64,000 nt of DNA from Acanthaster planci (taxonomy: Eukaryota > Echinodermata > Asteroidea > Valvatida > Acanthasteridae): assembly GCF_001949145.1 (NCBI RefSeq), contig NW_019091362.1:8607762-8671761 (forward strand), written 5' to 3'. This document shows, one piece after another, positions 1 through 10,759 of the stretch; the first letter of the stretch is position 1; the number at the start of each line of letters is the position of its first letter. The notes below the pieces were generated by a model. The model had not been told where the DNA came from. It was given only the letters and a program-made list of their open reading frames with translations, and did not search any database. A program made the position numbers and the translations under genes.

Positions 1-329
1 AGACCAAAATAATGCCAGAGACTTTAGGAACTCGGGATTTGCTCTTTATGACAGCACTTTGTGCTCTGTGCTCTTTGTATTGAGAGTTGATTGTACATGA
101 TTTTGAGAGAGAGAGAGCAGAAGCGTCTCAGGAGGCTGGAAACTAATTGTTGACGGTTGTTGAGTTGCCTCAGGTGGTTGGGATGGAAAGTGCTTGCTCG
201 GCATCTGCTCCCCTGTCTGTGATCCAACTAGTGAGTGATATACAGGCTCAGTAGCCGTGTCTGTCCAAAACTGGAAAAAAAAAAACCAAATTGCAGTTTA
301 CTCCTGTTTTGTCTTCTTTGTTTCCGAAG

Positions 330-497
330 GAGAGCCAAGACTTCGAGACCAGGAAAAACCTGGTCCTGAGTCTGCTGGAGAAACATGGGCCAGCCATCAC
401 CAAGGGCATCGTGGACGCCTGCGTCTTCTACCTACCCTCCTACATGACGCCCGATATCTCTGAGGTGCTCTTTGAATTGATCCAAGTGAACAGAGAG
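330..497 (+). CDS. TNPO3: TNPO3 antepenultimate exon
   Basis: The acceptor is a T-rich tract ending CCGAAG at 329 and the donor is GAG|GTAGGT at 497/498; both ends are phase 0. It encodes 56 residues, starting ESQDFETRK and ending QVNRE, and covers the helices around [14 protein letters not shown]. An acceptor 3 nt later (start 333) is also possible because AG recurs at 331-332. Confidence 0.92.
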
Positions 498-2125
498 GTA
501 GGTGGAGGGCTGCTCTGTGGGAAATAGTGAGAGATTCTTCCTCAAGCAGGGATGTTTTGAAGGATATATGCAATGGAAACTATTGGCAAAAGGGATTGCT
601 GGTGCATATTAACCCCAAATATGACTTGAATATGTAATAAACATTAGGATTAGCATCAACCCCTGCATTGGTACATTGAACATTTCAGTTTTTCCCATGT
701 ACTTTTAATGGACCACCGTAGAAGCCACCACAATGAACACCATGTTATTGGAAAACCTGCGATACCGAATATTCTCTTCAGCGTCCCAAATTTGACCCTC
801 ACTTTCAATGAACATTACAGTTTGTTTTAACTGAAAGAATATAACATTAAGGATTGATGAGACCGACTTGAAAGTTCAAGGAAATCTAGTCCTACTCTCC
901 CACAGGAATGGGCAATGTGGATCCTCAACCATTTTGTATACACAGGTGATGATGAAGCTGAAAGCCTTACTTTGCTAGACTACCACAAAGGCAAGACTTT
1001 GCCTTTGAATAAAATTCAGATCGAAAGGTCAGCTTTTGTGACTTTACTTACAGAATTTTTTAATTATTAATTGCTGTATTCTGTAAGCCCTTAGCTTAGC
1101 TTGTCGAAGAGAAAGTGAGCAATTTGTACCGGATGATATCATGGTGAATTAATAATGATAACTTTCCTGTTAGACCACATCAACCTGGCTGGAAGCAGCG
1201 CTCAAGTCTCTCCCCGCCGAGACGCAAGACGGCCGGATCAATGCAACGCAGAAACAGCTCACTGACTTCCACAAGACTGTCACAAGGTATGTCCTTGGGG
1301 TGGGGGGGGGAATGCTTGCATTGCGCAGTGGCTTTATCAGCATTCTTTGCTTGCAGGATGTTTGAACTTTTATTTGAACTCTGGGTGCTCGGATGCACAT
1401 GAGCGGAATCAAAACCTAAGTAGCTTGCCACAGTTGACCGAAGACTGGGGAAGCGAACCTCTGAGATGTTTGTAATACTTGAAAGGAAGCTTCCTGAGGA
1501 GGCCACGTGTAATTTAGCACCGTATGTTTCTGCCTATAATGTCTTTATAAAATCTTGCGTAGAAAGGCAACAGAACGTGCATGGGGTGTGTTCGTTTTCT
1601 AGGGAAAACAAAACATTCCTGGGATGCTTGGCCCTTTTGGGCGGGTCTGTCTGAACATGAAGCATTCAAAATCAGCAGGAGAGAATGGGGAGAAAAGTTG
1701 TGTCCGGCTGTTCTTCTGAGACTTGCAGCACAGGGCCTAGTTTACACTGTCTTAACCCTGACTGGCACCTCCCTGGTTTTCAGACAGTGATACTGAACTG
1801 TGATGTTTTGGGGGGGCGGGGGCGGGGGCGGGGGGGAATCAGGGTCCTACTGGAATATTTATCTCAACTTCCATCTTGTAGATCAGGGTAATTCCAGTCA
1901 TCTTTGTCCTATTGATGGTGATTAACTTTGCTGTTTATTTGCTGACATGGATGAAATCGGGGTTGTGGGTTAGCTAGAAATCTCCATCATCCTCCTCCCC
2001 ACCTCTCATTTCCATACTGGCAATATTATTCCATTTGGGGCGTCTCTGTTCATTCCATTGGCAGTGCTGAAGAGCTCATTGTGGTCACTTATGCCATGAA
2101 GGACTTCACCCGCCTCTTCAGATGA
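330..2125 (+). CDS. TNPO3: Transportin-3, C-terminal three coding exons (gene enters from the left)
   Basis: Transportin-3 is an importin-beta family receptor that carries SR-rich splicing factors into the nucleus. Only its C-terminal HEAT-repeat end is here; earlier exons lie left of the window. Three exons (330-497, 1174-1286, 2065-2125) join in frame with GT/AG borders. Seen: an ACVFYLP segment followed by a [12 protein letters not shown] helix, then [11 protein letters not shown], then the end MKDFTRLFR followed by TGA. From memory of the family, vertebrate TNPO3 has [24 protein letters not shown] and ends RDFTRLFR, so the identification is close to certain. The paralogue IPO13 ends differently. 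No frameshift or stop was seen in these exons. Confidence 0.95.
1174..1286 (+). CDS. TNPO3: TNPO3 penultimate exon
   Basis: The acceptor TTTCCTGTTAG precedes 1174 (phase 0) and the donor is ACAAG|GTATGT at 1286/1287 (phase 2). It encodes [14 protein letters not shown] and then [11 protein letters not shown], the most conserved block of this C-terminus. The split AG|T codon is completed as Ser by the next exon. Confidence 0.93.
1810..1836 (+). repeat. G-rich tract with G-quadruplex potential in last TNPO3 intron
   Basis: Four or more runs of five or more G separated by single C lie on the sense strand of the intron, about 230 nt before the terminal exon. The pattern satisfies the usual G4 motif (four G-runs with short loops) and could form in DNA or in the pre-mRNA. 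Whether it has any role is not known. Confidence 0.7.
2065..2125 (+). CDS. TNPO3: TNPO3 terminal coding exon
   Basis: The acceptor CATTGGCAG is followed by T, which completes the Ser codon, then [19 protein letters not shown] and TGA at 2123-2125. It matches the expected SAEE...DFTRLFR end of transportin-3. The 3' UTR follows directly and is C/T-rich at 2210-2330. Confidence 0.94.
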
Positions 2126-2686
2126 TCCTGGAGACGCCTCATTGGTCATGTCAGCCAAAGCTCCGCGGAAGAGCCATCTCTCCCAGCCACCCAGTCTATC
2201 GAAAAGAGGATTTCCCCCCACCACCCTCCCTGTCTGCTCTGCTGTTGCCCCTTTTCTGTCCCCTTCCCCCACTGCCCTGTCATCCCTCCCCCGTCTCCGT
2301 CTCTTACCCACACCTGAAGAGGAGTCCTCAGTGTGACTGATTTTTCTCATTTGATGTTGCATAAGCCACAAAACATCAACTTCTTGTTATAGTCAGGTGC
2401 AAGTAATATATAAATATGGCCGTGCATTTCTCGGTTTTACAATTTTTGATATTTTCCAGGTCGTTAGAGCAGTTGGTTACATCTGTAAGCTGGCAGTCCA
2501 AATGAAATGGCCCTTCCTCCAAGATGATTGTATTTTACACCTCTTTTATACGAAATGCAAACTTGCAGTTTAGTGACTTGACACATGATCCCGTCAGCTT
2601 GAAATTTCGAAAGATAATGAATTTGTTGAAATGTTCACACAGATTTCGCTTTGATCCCAGCGTTGCATGCTGCCAAAACTGAAGGA

Positions 2687-2692
2687 AATAAA
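2687..2692 (+). terminator. Candidate poly(A) signal AATAAA for TNPO3
   Basis: This is the first canonical AATAAA downstream of the TNPO3 stop, 562 nt after it, in an AT-rich context. No cDNA is available, so other signals further on cannot be excluded. Confidence 0.5.
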
Positions 2693-4770
2693 ATGCCATG
2701 GAAGACTCACAAGTAGGAAGCAGACATGTTTTTAAATCTAGGAATACGTACAGAAGCCTTGAATTTTTTTTAACTTGTCAAATCTCTTCTATTCCTGCGC
2801 CACATTTCCAGCATACTTTCTGTTAATATTTGATGTCAACAATAGCCCAATAACAATTCCTCCCACAAAGAGCCGGCCATAGTGATGTCTAGAGTAATGT
2901 CCCTGGTAAGCGATGATTTCTGAGCAGCCGATGTAGGTTACACTCATCTACCACATGGGTTACCAAAACACCAAATTAGCATTGGGGATACTATTTGGCT
3001 TTGAGATTAATGACAGGTTTTTGAATGCTACCCATTCAAGCAGAATTGGAATGAACAGGAAAATTTCTTTCAACATGCGACCTTTGTTGGCTGGAGATGT
3101 GTCCTCACATCACATGTATGTGACGACAGGCAAGGTCTTTAAAGCATCTGGAATTATATTGGATACTTTGCTCTGTAAAAACCATCGTAGGCTTCCTGCT
3201 TATAGTGGCCGTATTAGCCTGGTTCAAACCTCACTTGTAACAAGCAGGAAACAGTGCCCAAGTGTGCACTTTATAATGTTCAAGCTGACCTTGTGTCAGA
3301 GGTCAAATGGACTAGGCATCCCTAGTTATGCTCAGTCTCTGAGGGGAAAGCCGTGTCCCAACCATCTGGCTGTGGCCGGGAGTAATATTATGCATTTATG
3401 GGAAGCAGCCGCAGCCTTAAAAGCTGGCTGACTATAAAGCCAGCAAGAGTGCTTTGTCTAATCATTTTGGCTCCGATGTTTGCTCAACCCTGCATTTTAC
3501 CTTCCCTTTCTTCGAAGAACGGTAGGACAAAAGTAGTTTAATGATCCTGCAAATCAGAGAGTTCCAAAATCTTAGTCATCACTGCAAGTGCTATAATTAT
3601 GCATGCTTCTCATTTTTTTAAAAACTGTGTTGGGAAAGAATCATGACAGTGTGGCATTGCTGTCACTTTCATCCGACGGAAAGGAAAGCTTCGTCGAGGA
3701 AGTCTTCATCAAGATAAACTGGATTTTGTTTGGGTTTATTTTGGTTTTTCTGTTCATTTTTTTCTCAATCGGTTATACTGTATGCGTACTGTTTTAGTTT
3801 CAATTACCTGCCTCGTTTTAATTTTTATGGTGTAAATATTTCTCGTCCGAAGTAATACATGTACTTTACTGTGCAACCTCCTTCCGCAATTTTGCTTTCG
3901 AATTCCAATATGTAAGTTTGTTTCATGTACTGTTATTTGTACAGACTTAACAGAATCACTGACGTGAGATTTGGCTTCCTCATTCCTGAATTTTTTGTTT
4001 GTCACTGTGATGTCTCGTTGTCAGCCGAGTCTCACTCCAGACTTGACTTTCCTACTTGCTCAACATTGCCGTTTTAAAAAACAAACATCATGAATAATTA
4101 GCATAAAAACCACAAGCATTTTGTCCCCAGGTATTAGTTTTGTGATAGGCCTACTTGTCCACACTGCTTCACGATTTTCACGAATGTTATTTTCTTTTCC
4201 AAAAGGGAAGGTAGCGGGTTTGATAAGCGATCCTGTCAAATCACGCTCTGTGCCCCAAATTACATTGAGTACCAGTGTTGTGACCAAGGACGTGGCGCAT
4301 TTTGTCCCACTGCTCTGGCTAGATCACCAAGGGCCTGCGCCCAGGAAGACTGTCTAATGCCAGCTAATGAACACAACACTTGAAACTTCAGGGTTTGTCT
4401 GATCTCTTTGGGAACGTAGTAAGAACCAGTTGTTCCTTCAAAGTTTTTAATTTCGCTGATAGCAAGAAATGTTTGTTTCCTCATAGAAGTGACTGCGTAT
4501 TATAATTCCAGCTCCGGGATTAGTATATTTTCTTCTTGTCCAACAGGAAAGGATGTGCTGCTTCCGTAGACGTATTTTGGCGGACTAAAGCCAGTTCCAT
4601 GTAGTTGGAACACCCCCCATGAATGCATTGACCTGGCAACAGTGGTGATCATGTCCATTGTAACCCTCATTTTCGGGTTTTGATATTGACTGATTCAGTT
4701 GCCTCGGTAACGATTTTGAAACGCAAAGCACTGACGATCTGCATTATTCATTTACATGTGAACGTATTTC
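2693..4770. other. Intergenic or extended 3' UTR; no gene recognised
   Basis: AT-rich sequence. A 158-codon reading frame at 2955-3431 (+) is open but resembles nothing I know and has no splice or promoter context. It could be chance, or could lie in an extended TNPO3 3' UTR. Confidence 0.5.
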
Positions 4771-4992
4771 AAAGAGCACCTCTTGGTAAAACATGTTTTC
4801 TCTGATCTTATCTGTTCTTCGAATGACACATTCTTCATTCAGAATTCGCATCTTGGCATGAACAGAAAAAAGCCCTTTTTAGCTTCTTACATTTGAGCTC
4901 TGAAGACAAATGACACTGCGTTCGATCTGGACGCATCCATATTTATTTGAACAGATGAAATCAGAGAAAACATGTTTTCCTAGGTGCTCTTT
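4771..4992. mobile_element. Foldback MITE-like element with ~50-bp terminal inverted repeats
   Basis: The left arm starts AAAGAGCACCT and runs into AAAACATGTTTTCTCTGA (4788-4805). The right arm carries the exact reverse complement of that 18-mer at 4961-4978 and ends AGGTGCTCTTT at 4992. Similarity continues inward: CTGATCTTATCTGTTC pairs with CTGATTTCATCTGTTC at 14 of 16 positions. The element is 222 bp with no coding capacity. A third ACATGTTTTCC copy lies just outside, at about 5015. No clear target-site duplication was seen. Confidence 0.6.
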
Positions 4993-6275
4993 AAACAAAG
5001 TTCTGCATAAAAAAACATGTTTTCCTTGCCTCTAAAAAAGTTCCGCCAGGAGTACATTGAGTATCAATTATAACGTGGTATAGCACAGCAAGAGTAATCA
5101 AAATTTCTGAAAATTTCAAGGTTTTTTAAAAATAATTTTTACCAATAAAAATGTGTGAACGATCCAATCCGCGTGAGGCGTCCGAACAACTTAAGCTCGG
5201 GGAATTTGAAATCACGGAGACTGCTCTCTTGGGCGGCGAACCATGCGCATGCATCCTGGCTGCCGGGTAGCACGTTTAAAACGGTTTTGCCAAATTTATC
5301 GACAGACACCCCCACCCCCAAAAAAGAAAAGGTGATGTACTGTATCTTGTAGATTCACGGTCAATGCTATATGTTTTCTTGTGCAATTGAGCACCTGCCA
5401 TAGTTATCCTGGTCTAAACCAATCGACGTAAGGTTAACATGCTACCCATACCCAAATCATGGCTTTCCATTTGGCCCAGTGCACTGTTGGGTCCAAGCAC
5501 AAGTGCAGAAATAACCAAGGGAACAGTAATTATCGGTGTGGATTTCAAAACAAAAGTAAAAGACCCCATTTCTTGGTATCTGTGACACCTCAAAAGATTC
5601 CGTGCAGTGATTTAATGTTTTGGAGTTTCTGCATTTCCTTTCACTAACATCGACTCACAAAGTCCTTGTAGCGTTGAAAGTTTCAAGGGAGATAGTGCAG
5701 GTCTAATTGTAAGCTTTTGTATGTACCACAATCAGAAGATGTCACTCGGCTATCTTTTTGCTTTGTCTGACTGACTTGCCATTTCTCCGTAGTGAGCTGT
5801 AATTTACATTTTGTTAATATATACTGTCTTGTTTGGTACAGAATGGAACGTTTTTACTACCTTGTAAAAAAAAGCGAAGCTTTAAAGTCAGGCTACGACC
5901 GAAACGTGTACTGAAGGTGCCTGAGGAAAATAAAATTGTGTGGGTCACAAGGGGGAAAAAATCGATCTGGCTTCGTTATTTATACTGCAAGTTGTGTAAA
6001 ACTTTCAGCTTAGTTGAGGTTCAGACGTTTTTACAGTTTGCTTAAATCGCAGGTTGGGTGGAGAAGTCACAACGAAATGAACTGAGATGTCGCAACGTAA
6101 TCATATTGCATGCCATTTAAGCGAGTCGAGGTGTTACTGCGTATACTTTTTGGTTTCTAGATAATATCAACGTGATGTTGAACTGACAAGTCGAAACCTC
6201 TACTGAGTGGCGGCGTTGTCTCGTCCTGTTGAGATGAGGCGTCTCGTTGCAATGTTGGATTGAGACGTCAAACTA
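4993..6275. other. Intergenic, no gene recognised
   Basis: AT-rich sequence with only short open frames. I see no splice-bordered exon, RNA gene or recognisable repeat apart from the partial ACATGTTTTCC copy near 5015. Confidence 0.5.
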
Positions 6276-6727
6276 CAGGGGTAGATCCAGGCAGCGGCGC
6301 ACCCAGCTTTTGGTGTGTGTGTGTGTTTGGGGGGGGGTTCAAAAGCTTGGGGTTCATTCAACACGATTTTGGGGAGAAAAAAAATCAAAAGCCGTACTCA
6401 CGGTCCCAACATCCTTGCTTTTGTGCAAGGTGCTCTTTTCCCGCTTTTCTTTTCTTTTTTTTTTTTGGTGCTAATATTTGATAAAATGTATTTCTTGCCT
6501 CTTCCGACCTGTGAAGTATTCTTTGTTAAAAAAATTGAAAATAAAGCTATCGGGAAAATTAGGGAGGTTGGGTACCAAGAAGCATAATTGTTGTTTTTAC
6601 GCCCTTGTCACGTAATATGAGGCCGGGTCCCTCCCTTTTTTCTTCCCCTCCCTCATTTTCTTCTCATTTATTCATTTATATTTTTGGTGAAAAGGGTGGT
6701 GGTGGGGGGGGTGGATCTGCCCGTGCA
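6276..6727 (+). mobile_element. Dispersed non-autonomous DNA-transposon-like repeat, copy 1
   Basis: It begins CAGGGGTAGATCCA and ends TGGATCTGCCCGTG, an imperfect terminal inverted repeat. The body (CCAGCTTTTGGTG, a G-run, TTCAAAAGC, ATCAAAAGCC, ACGGTCCC, ACATCCT, GGTGCTAA, GAAGTA-TCTTTGT) is shared in the same order with 59833-60085. Internal G9, GT-repeat and T-rich runs interrupt it. No convincing target-site duplication was found, so the superfamily is uncertain. Confidence 0.6.
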
Positions 6728-7224
6728 GTAAATACATAGGCCTAGATTAAGCATTTGTTTGTTTGTTTGTTTTCTTTGTTTTGTAGACATATCTGAAGAC
6801 CAGGTGACATACAATAGACGCTCTATGTGCTTACGCAGCCTCGTACCTATCTGTACAGTCGTGCACGTGCTGTCTGCTTCTCACGTTTTGATGTGTAATA
6901 CATCGAATGCTTTATTTGACAATAGAAATCTTGTACTTTTAATACAGAAATGCCTCTAACATCGACAGACTCCAGAACTTTGAACAAAAATCACTCTCTA
7001 ATTCCATGTTTTCTTCACTCCCCCAGCTGTCGCAGAATGAGGCTGATAATTTGGTTTCATGCACAACCAAACCGGGGAATTTAAGGCTTGAGTAAGCGAG
7101 CCAAGGACATGTACATCCCCGGGACAAAAGGGACATTGTCGTTTCGACCTTTGTAGTGATATATCCCCCCGGACAATTTTAGCGCTCGGTACACGGTCTT
7201 TAGGGGTGAGGATAGTTTTACAGA

Positions 7225-8000
7225 CTGAAAACAATTAAATAATAATAACAACACAGTTTTTAAATAGTGCATCACACCAAAGTCTCGATGCGCTTCACAA
7301 GAAACAATTAAAAGCAATTAATGGAACAGGTAAGTTTTCAGGACTGCTTTAAATTAATTTTCGTTATTGACGGTTCTGATATGGCGTGGAAGAGAGTTCC
7401 AAAGCGATGGTGATGCATGCATGAGGGAACGATGTCCATAAGTCTTAGTGCGAGTGACAGGTGTATCGAGGAGCAATGTTCAGCTAGAACAGAGGGTGCG
7501 TCGTGGCTGATATGCTTGAATAAGTTCACGAAGGTATGCTTTTGCTGAGCGATGGATGCATTTGTGAGTGAGGAGTAGAATTTTGAAAGCGATTCGCTCT
7601 TTGACAGGTAGCCAGTGAAGAGTGTGAAGATTAGGAATTATATGTTGCCTAGATGATGAACGTGTAACAAGTCTGACGGCGGAATTCTGAATGCGCCGAA
7701 GTTTCGAGGTTTGAGAATCAGGAATATGGTGTAGTAGACTGTAGCAGAAATCTAGGCGGCAAGAGATAAAAGCATGGACAAGCTCTTCCGTCTGTTGGTC
7801 GAGGAATTTTCAAATTTGTACTATCTTCTGGAGAGCTGAATAAGAAAAGCGACAAAATGTTATTGACCTGGTTTTGCATTCGAAGGTTTGACGTGACAGT
7901 GGTTCCCAGGTCACGGGCGCTAGTGACAGGTCTGGTGCAGGAGTCGGAGATGCAGATAGGCCTAGGCCTACTTTCAATTGGAGTTTGTTGCTTAATACCG
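7225..8000 (-). mobile_element. CR1/L2-like LINE, 5'-truncated, decayed reverse transcriptase end
   Basis: Read on the - strand: a fragment with ARDLGTTVTSNL and QNQVNNI, then after a frameshift KFLDQQTEELVHAFISCRLD, later SKLRRIQNSAVRLVTR, LHWLPVKERIAFKILLLTHK and AYLRELIQAY, then FKAVLKTYLF. This is the typical C-terminal reverse-transcriptase region of CR1/L2/Rex-type non-LTR elements. It is followed by the usual CGCATCGAGACTTTGGTGTG tail and an ATT microsatellite end near 7240. Frameshifts and stops (for example a TGA before KFLDQ) make it dead. No endonuclease region was seen. Confidence 0.9.
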
Positions 8001-10174
8001 AGAGGCGATGTGGATGACTTCAGAAGACAGAATTTCTGGAAAACTTTAAAACTTGTCCCAGTCCAAACTTTGATACGTTTATATCCCTCCTTTGATGCTT
8101 TTCCCGCATTTGAAGCAATCAAGCCTCGGATTGTGTATCATTTGAGTATATTTGACCTCGTTTTACTTGTACGGTGTCTTTAATCAGCGGCTGGGGGGGT
8201 GTACAGCACCCTGCAGATTCGTTTCTGTGACGTGACAGTTTGCAAACAGACATTTGCGATTAAATGGACACGTGTATTCGCAGTTGAGGTTGAAGCCTCG
8301 TAAAAAGCGCTCCATAATTTCCGTTTTTAGGGCTCTTATCGGGAAGATTTTATCGGACAGGATGTAGGCCTGCTTTGAATCTCACGGATTTTTGAAAGCT
8401 CTCTTTTCCGAGGGGCTGTTAAGGTGAAGAGGCGGGCGTCAGACGGGCTGATTACGACGCCCTCAAGGGCCCTGCCTGTCCACCAGTCATTTCCGACTCC
8501 TGAATGATGGAGAGGTATGTTTTTAACTTGTCGTGCTTACAGAGGGAGCATTTGCAGTCGTTTACGGTCCCCGCGGTAGATGGATGTACGCTTCCTCTTA
8601 ATCTGTGCTCGCAGCATAAGAGAGAGCCAGGCACCCATGGCCCAGGGATGAATTCACTTTAATTGTAGAGCGGAAGATGCTTTGCTGCCGAGTTGCGCAA
8701 CCAAAATCTAATTTAGGCTGCTGCGTATGCAGAGCTGCGTCAGGCCGGGAGGGCGAGGGGTCGTCTCGACTGTCTCATGACAACTCCGTTTTTTATTTAA
8801 AAACTCTAGGCATGCAGGTAAAAAGACACTCATTAAGTTTTAACCCAATCGGATCAGCGGCGTAATTACAATATTCTGGTGGAGGGCATAGGGGGGTGCA
8901 CACATGGGGCGGGGCAGGGCAGGGGGGCACTGAAAGTAGGTGATCTGCCGCCTCTATATTTTTTTCTTCAGTGTTTTAAAATGAGGGCACAGACACGCAT
9001 GCACCAGTGGGTAACCGTTTCTGAAGATTAACTACATTATTCAGCTCGGTCGCAACTGAGGATCTATTTTCAGTGCTTGCTGAAGGTATATTCTTATCAA
9101 ATTTCTGTCAATCGATTCACCAATTGGAAAATAAAAAAAATAATAAATTGTATTTTCTATCTCTTAGCTGCAAGCGTATTCAGTTACCGTGAGAGTGACA
9201 GTTTATTGAAGATCTAACTTAGATTTTACTGAAATACATAAGATGACTTCCTTTACAAGGGTTTCCATAAGTCTACTTCAAACGGACACTTTTGAACACA
9301 AGGGAAAAACTAGTAATGATTAAAACAATTCATAGAATTAAGCCACAGAAGTGAAATAGTTGAAGGGTGGGCTGCTCTAATGAATAAATTCTGCTGTTTG
9401 GTGCACTTCTAAAATGATCGTCTTCTTCTTGATTCTTTTTCCCCCATGTAGTTACCTGATTGATCATCGTAATAGGAAGGCTTCTCTTGAACAGAAACAG
9501 GTCAGAAAATTTCCCTTATTAAAAGCAATTACAGGATTTATCCTCGTATTAAAGATTGATGAAGTTCATTTTGCAGTTCGTCAGTTTTAACACCTATAGG
9601 AACATGGCCTAATTGACTTGGCGTGTTAAAGTAATGTTTCAGACGTGGACAGCTGTCAGAGTCCTCACTCCGTAAGGCTAGGATGCACCTCCACCTGGTC
9701 AGCGATCGCTGATCTCATGCGATCTGCCGCCGTCTCATAGTTTCGTCGTTCGTAAAATTGAACGATTTTCTGTTTTCGTGACCAGAAAGGTGCTGCATCG
9801 TTTATAGAGTATCGACGTGTAATTGATCCAGCAGTCGCTCTTTCTGTTCTTCTGAAAGGAAAGCGCACCAGTTGCTAACATCCTGTCGAATGACTTTACT
9901 CAGGCTAGTGAACTGTCGGGCTGAGGTTTGTCGATTTGGAGCGTGGTGAATGTTTTTCCAAAAGTTTTTAATAGGTTTTCCAAACTGAAAAATTTTGTGT
10001 ATGTATAATCCGTGTCTTCTGAATAAAATAAATATTGTCCACAATTTCTCTTTAGTACAAATAAACGCAAAAGGTGTGTCACAGCACCTCAGATCGGTTT
10101 AAGTTTGTACATGCATCAGTTCAGTACAGGCCTAGCAATGATGTCTGATTTCCAAGCAGCCAGTGGCATTACAA
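8001..10174. other. Intergenic, no gene recognised
   Basis: The only structure seen is a solo MITE-like end at 8855. For the lectin transcript, an ATTAAA on the - strand at 9967-9972, about 200 nt past the lectin stop, is a candidate poly(A) signal. Confidence 0.5.
8855..8940 (+). mobile_element. Solo hAT-MITE-like end (CAGCGGCGTAATTAC)
   Basis: CAGCGGCGTAATTAC followed by G-rich sequence (GGGGGGTGC...GGGGCGGGGC) resembles the left ends of the complete elements at 52141 and 53679 (CAGTGGCTTAACTA, CAGTGGCGTAGC). No matching right end was found downstream, so it is a fragment or a chance resemblance. Confidence 0.35.
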
Positions 10175-10705
10175 TTATTTTCGGGACGAAAACCTTCCCG
10201 GCATCTTACATACGGAGTCAAGCTTGTAGACGCAGCCGTAGTCGTTCCACTCCTCACCGTACCACAGGGCCACGCAGTCTTCGTTCTGGCTGTGGGTCGG
10301 TTCCCCAGCCTTGAAATTTCGGTAGGACGTGTTGCTCCCGTCGGTCCAGACGAAGTGTTGGGGCGAGACCCTGTCGTTCAGCCCGATCCACAGTGCAAAG
10401 TAACTCCTGCCGAAAACATCTTTGGTGTAGTTCTTGAGGAACGTGTTCTCGTCCATGCTGGCTATTGACATCAGGTGCGACTGTCTTTCAAACAAGGAGC
10501 GTGCTTGGCAGTTGTTTTCGGCCTCCTGAAAGTCCAGCTTTTCCGTGACCATCAAGTAACAGTAATCGCCGTTCTCTCTCCATTGGAAGGGGCAGTTAGA
10601 ACAGGTTGTATTCAAGGGGAGAATGCGGCTTATAGCTCCAAAGAGTACACTGAAATTCATCAATCGCATCCAATTCGGAGCCATTTTCATTGTAAAGAGG
10701 CTCAT
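10175..10705 (-). CDS. Single-exon C-type lectin domain protein, probably secreted
   Basis: The 176-residue protein consists almost wholly of one C-type lectin-like domain. Seen: a long-form N-terminal pair C38/C49, outer pair C66/C166 and inner pair C144/C158. It also has the core WIGLNDR (106-112), FVWTDGS (118-124), an EPT at 135-137 where mannose-type lectins have EPN, E142-D143, and the WND motif at 153-155. Most calcium ligands are kept, but Thr replaces the Asn of EPN, so calcium and sugar specificity cannot be assumed. N-glycosylation sequons are N32, N92 and N125, plus N17 in the leader. A short hydrophobic stretch at about 16-29 may be a signal peptide; in-frame Met6, Met8, Met13 and Met16 leave the start open. 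It is intronless, which suggests a retrocopy or a compact immune-type lectin. Confidence 0.88.
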   Translation of the reverse strand: MSLFTMKMAPNWMRLMNFSVLFGAISRILPLNTTCSNCPFQWRENGDYCYLMVTEKLDFQEAENNCQARSLFERQSHLMSIASMDENTFLKNYTKDVFGRSYFALWIGLNDRVSPQHFVWTDGSNTSYRNFKAGEPTHSQNEDCVALWYGEEWNDYGCVYKLDSVCKMPGRFSSRK

Positions 10706-10752
10706 GCGACGCTCGCTTAAAAGTCCAGCGAGAGTTTACGCGTGTGCAGTCC

Positions 10753-10759
10753 TTATATA
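10753..10759 (-). promoter_or_regulatory. TATA box of the lectin gene (TATATAA)
   Basis: On the - strand TATATAAGG lies 48 nt upstream of the first ATG (10705). A start about 28 nt downstream would leave a 5' UTR of roughly 20 nt, consistent with Met1 being the first codon and with a single-exon transcript. Confidence 0.65.

Noticed and set aside
2955-3431. 158-codon + strand frame after TNPO3
   Set aside because: No recognisable domain, no signal or promoter; may be chance in intergenic or 3' UTR sequence.
10225-10705. + strand frames opposite the lectin gene
   Set aside because: They are antisense shadows of the lectin coding sequence.
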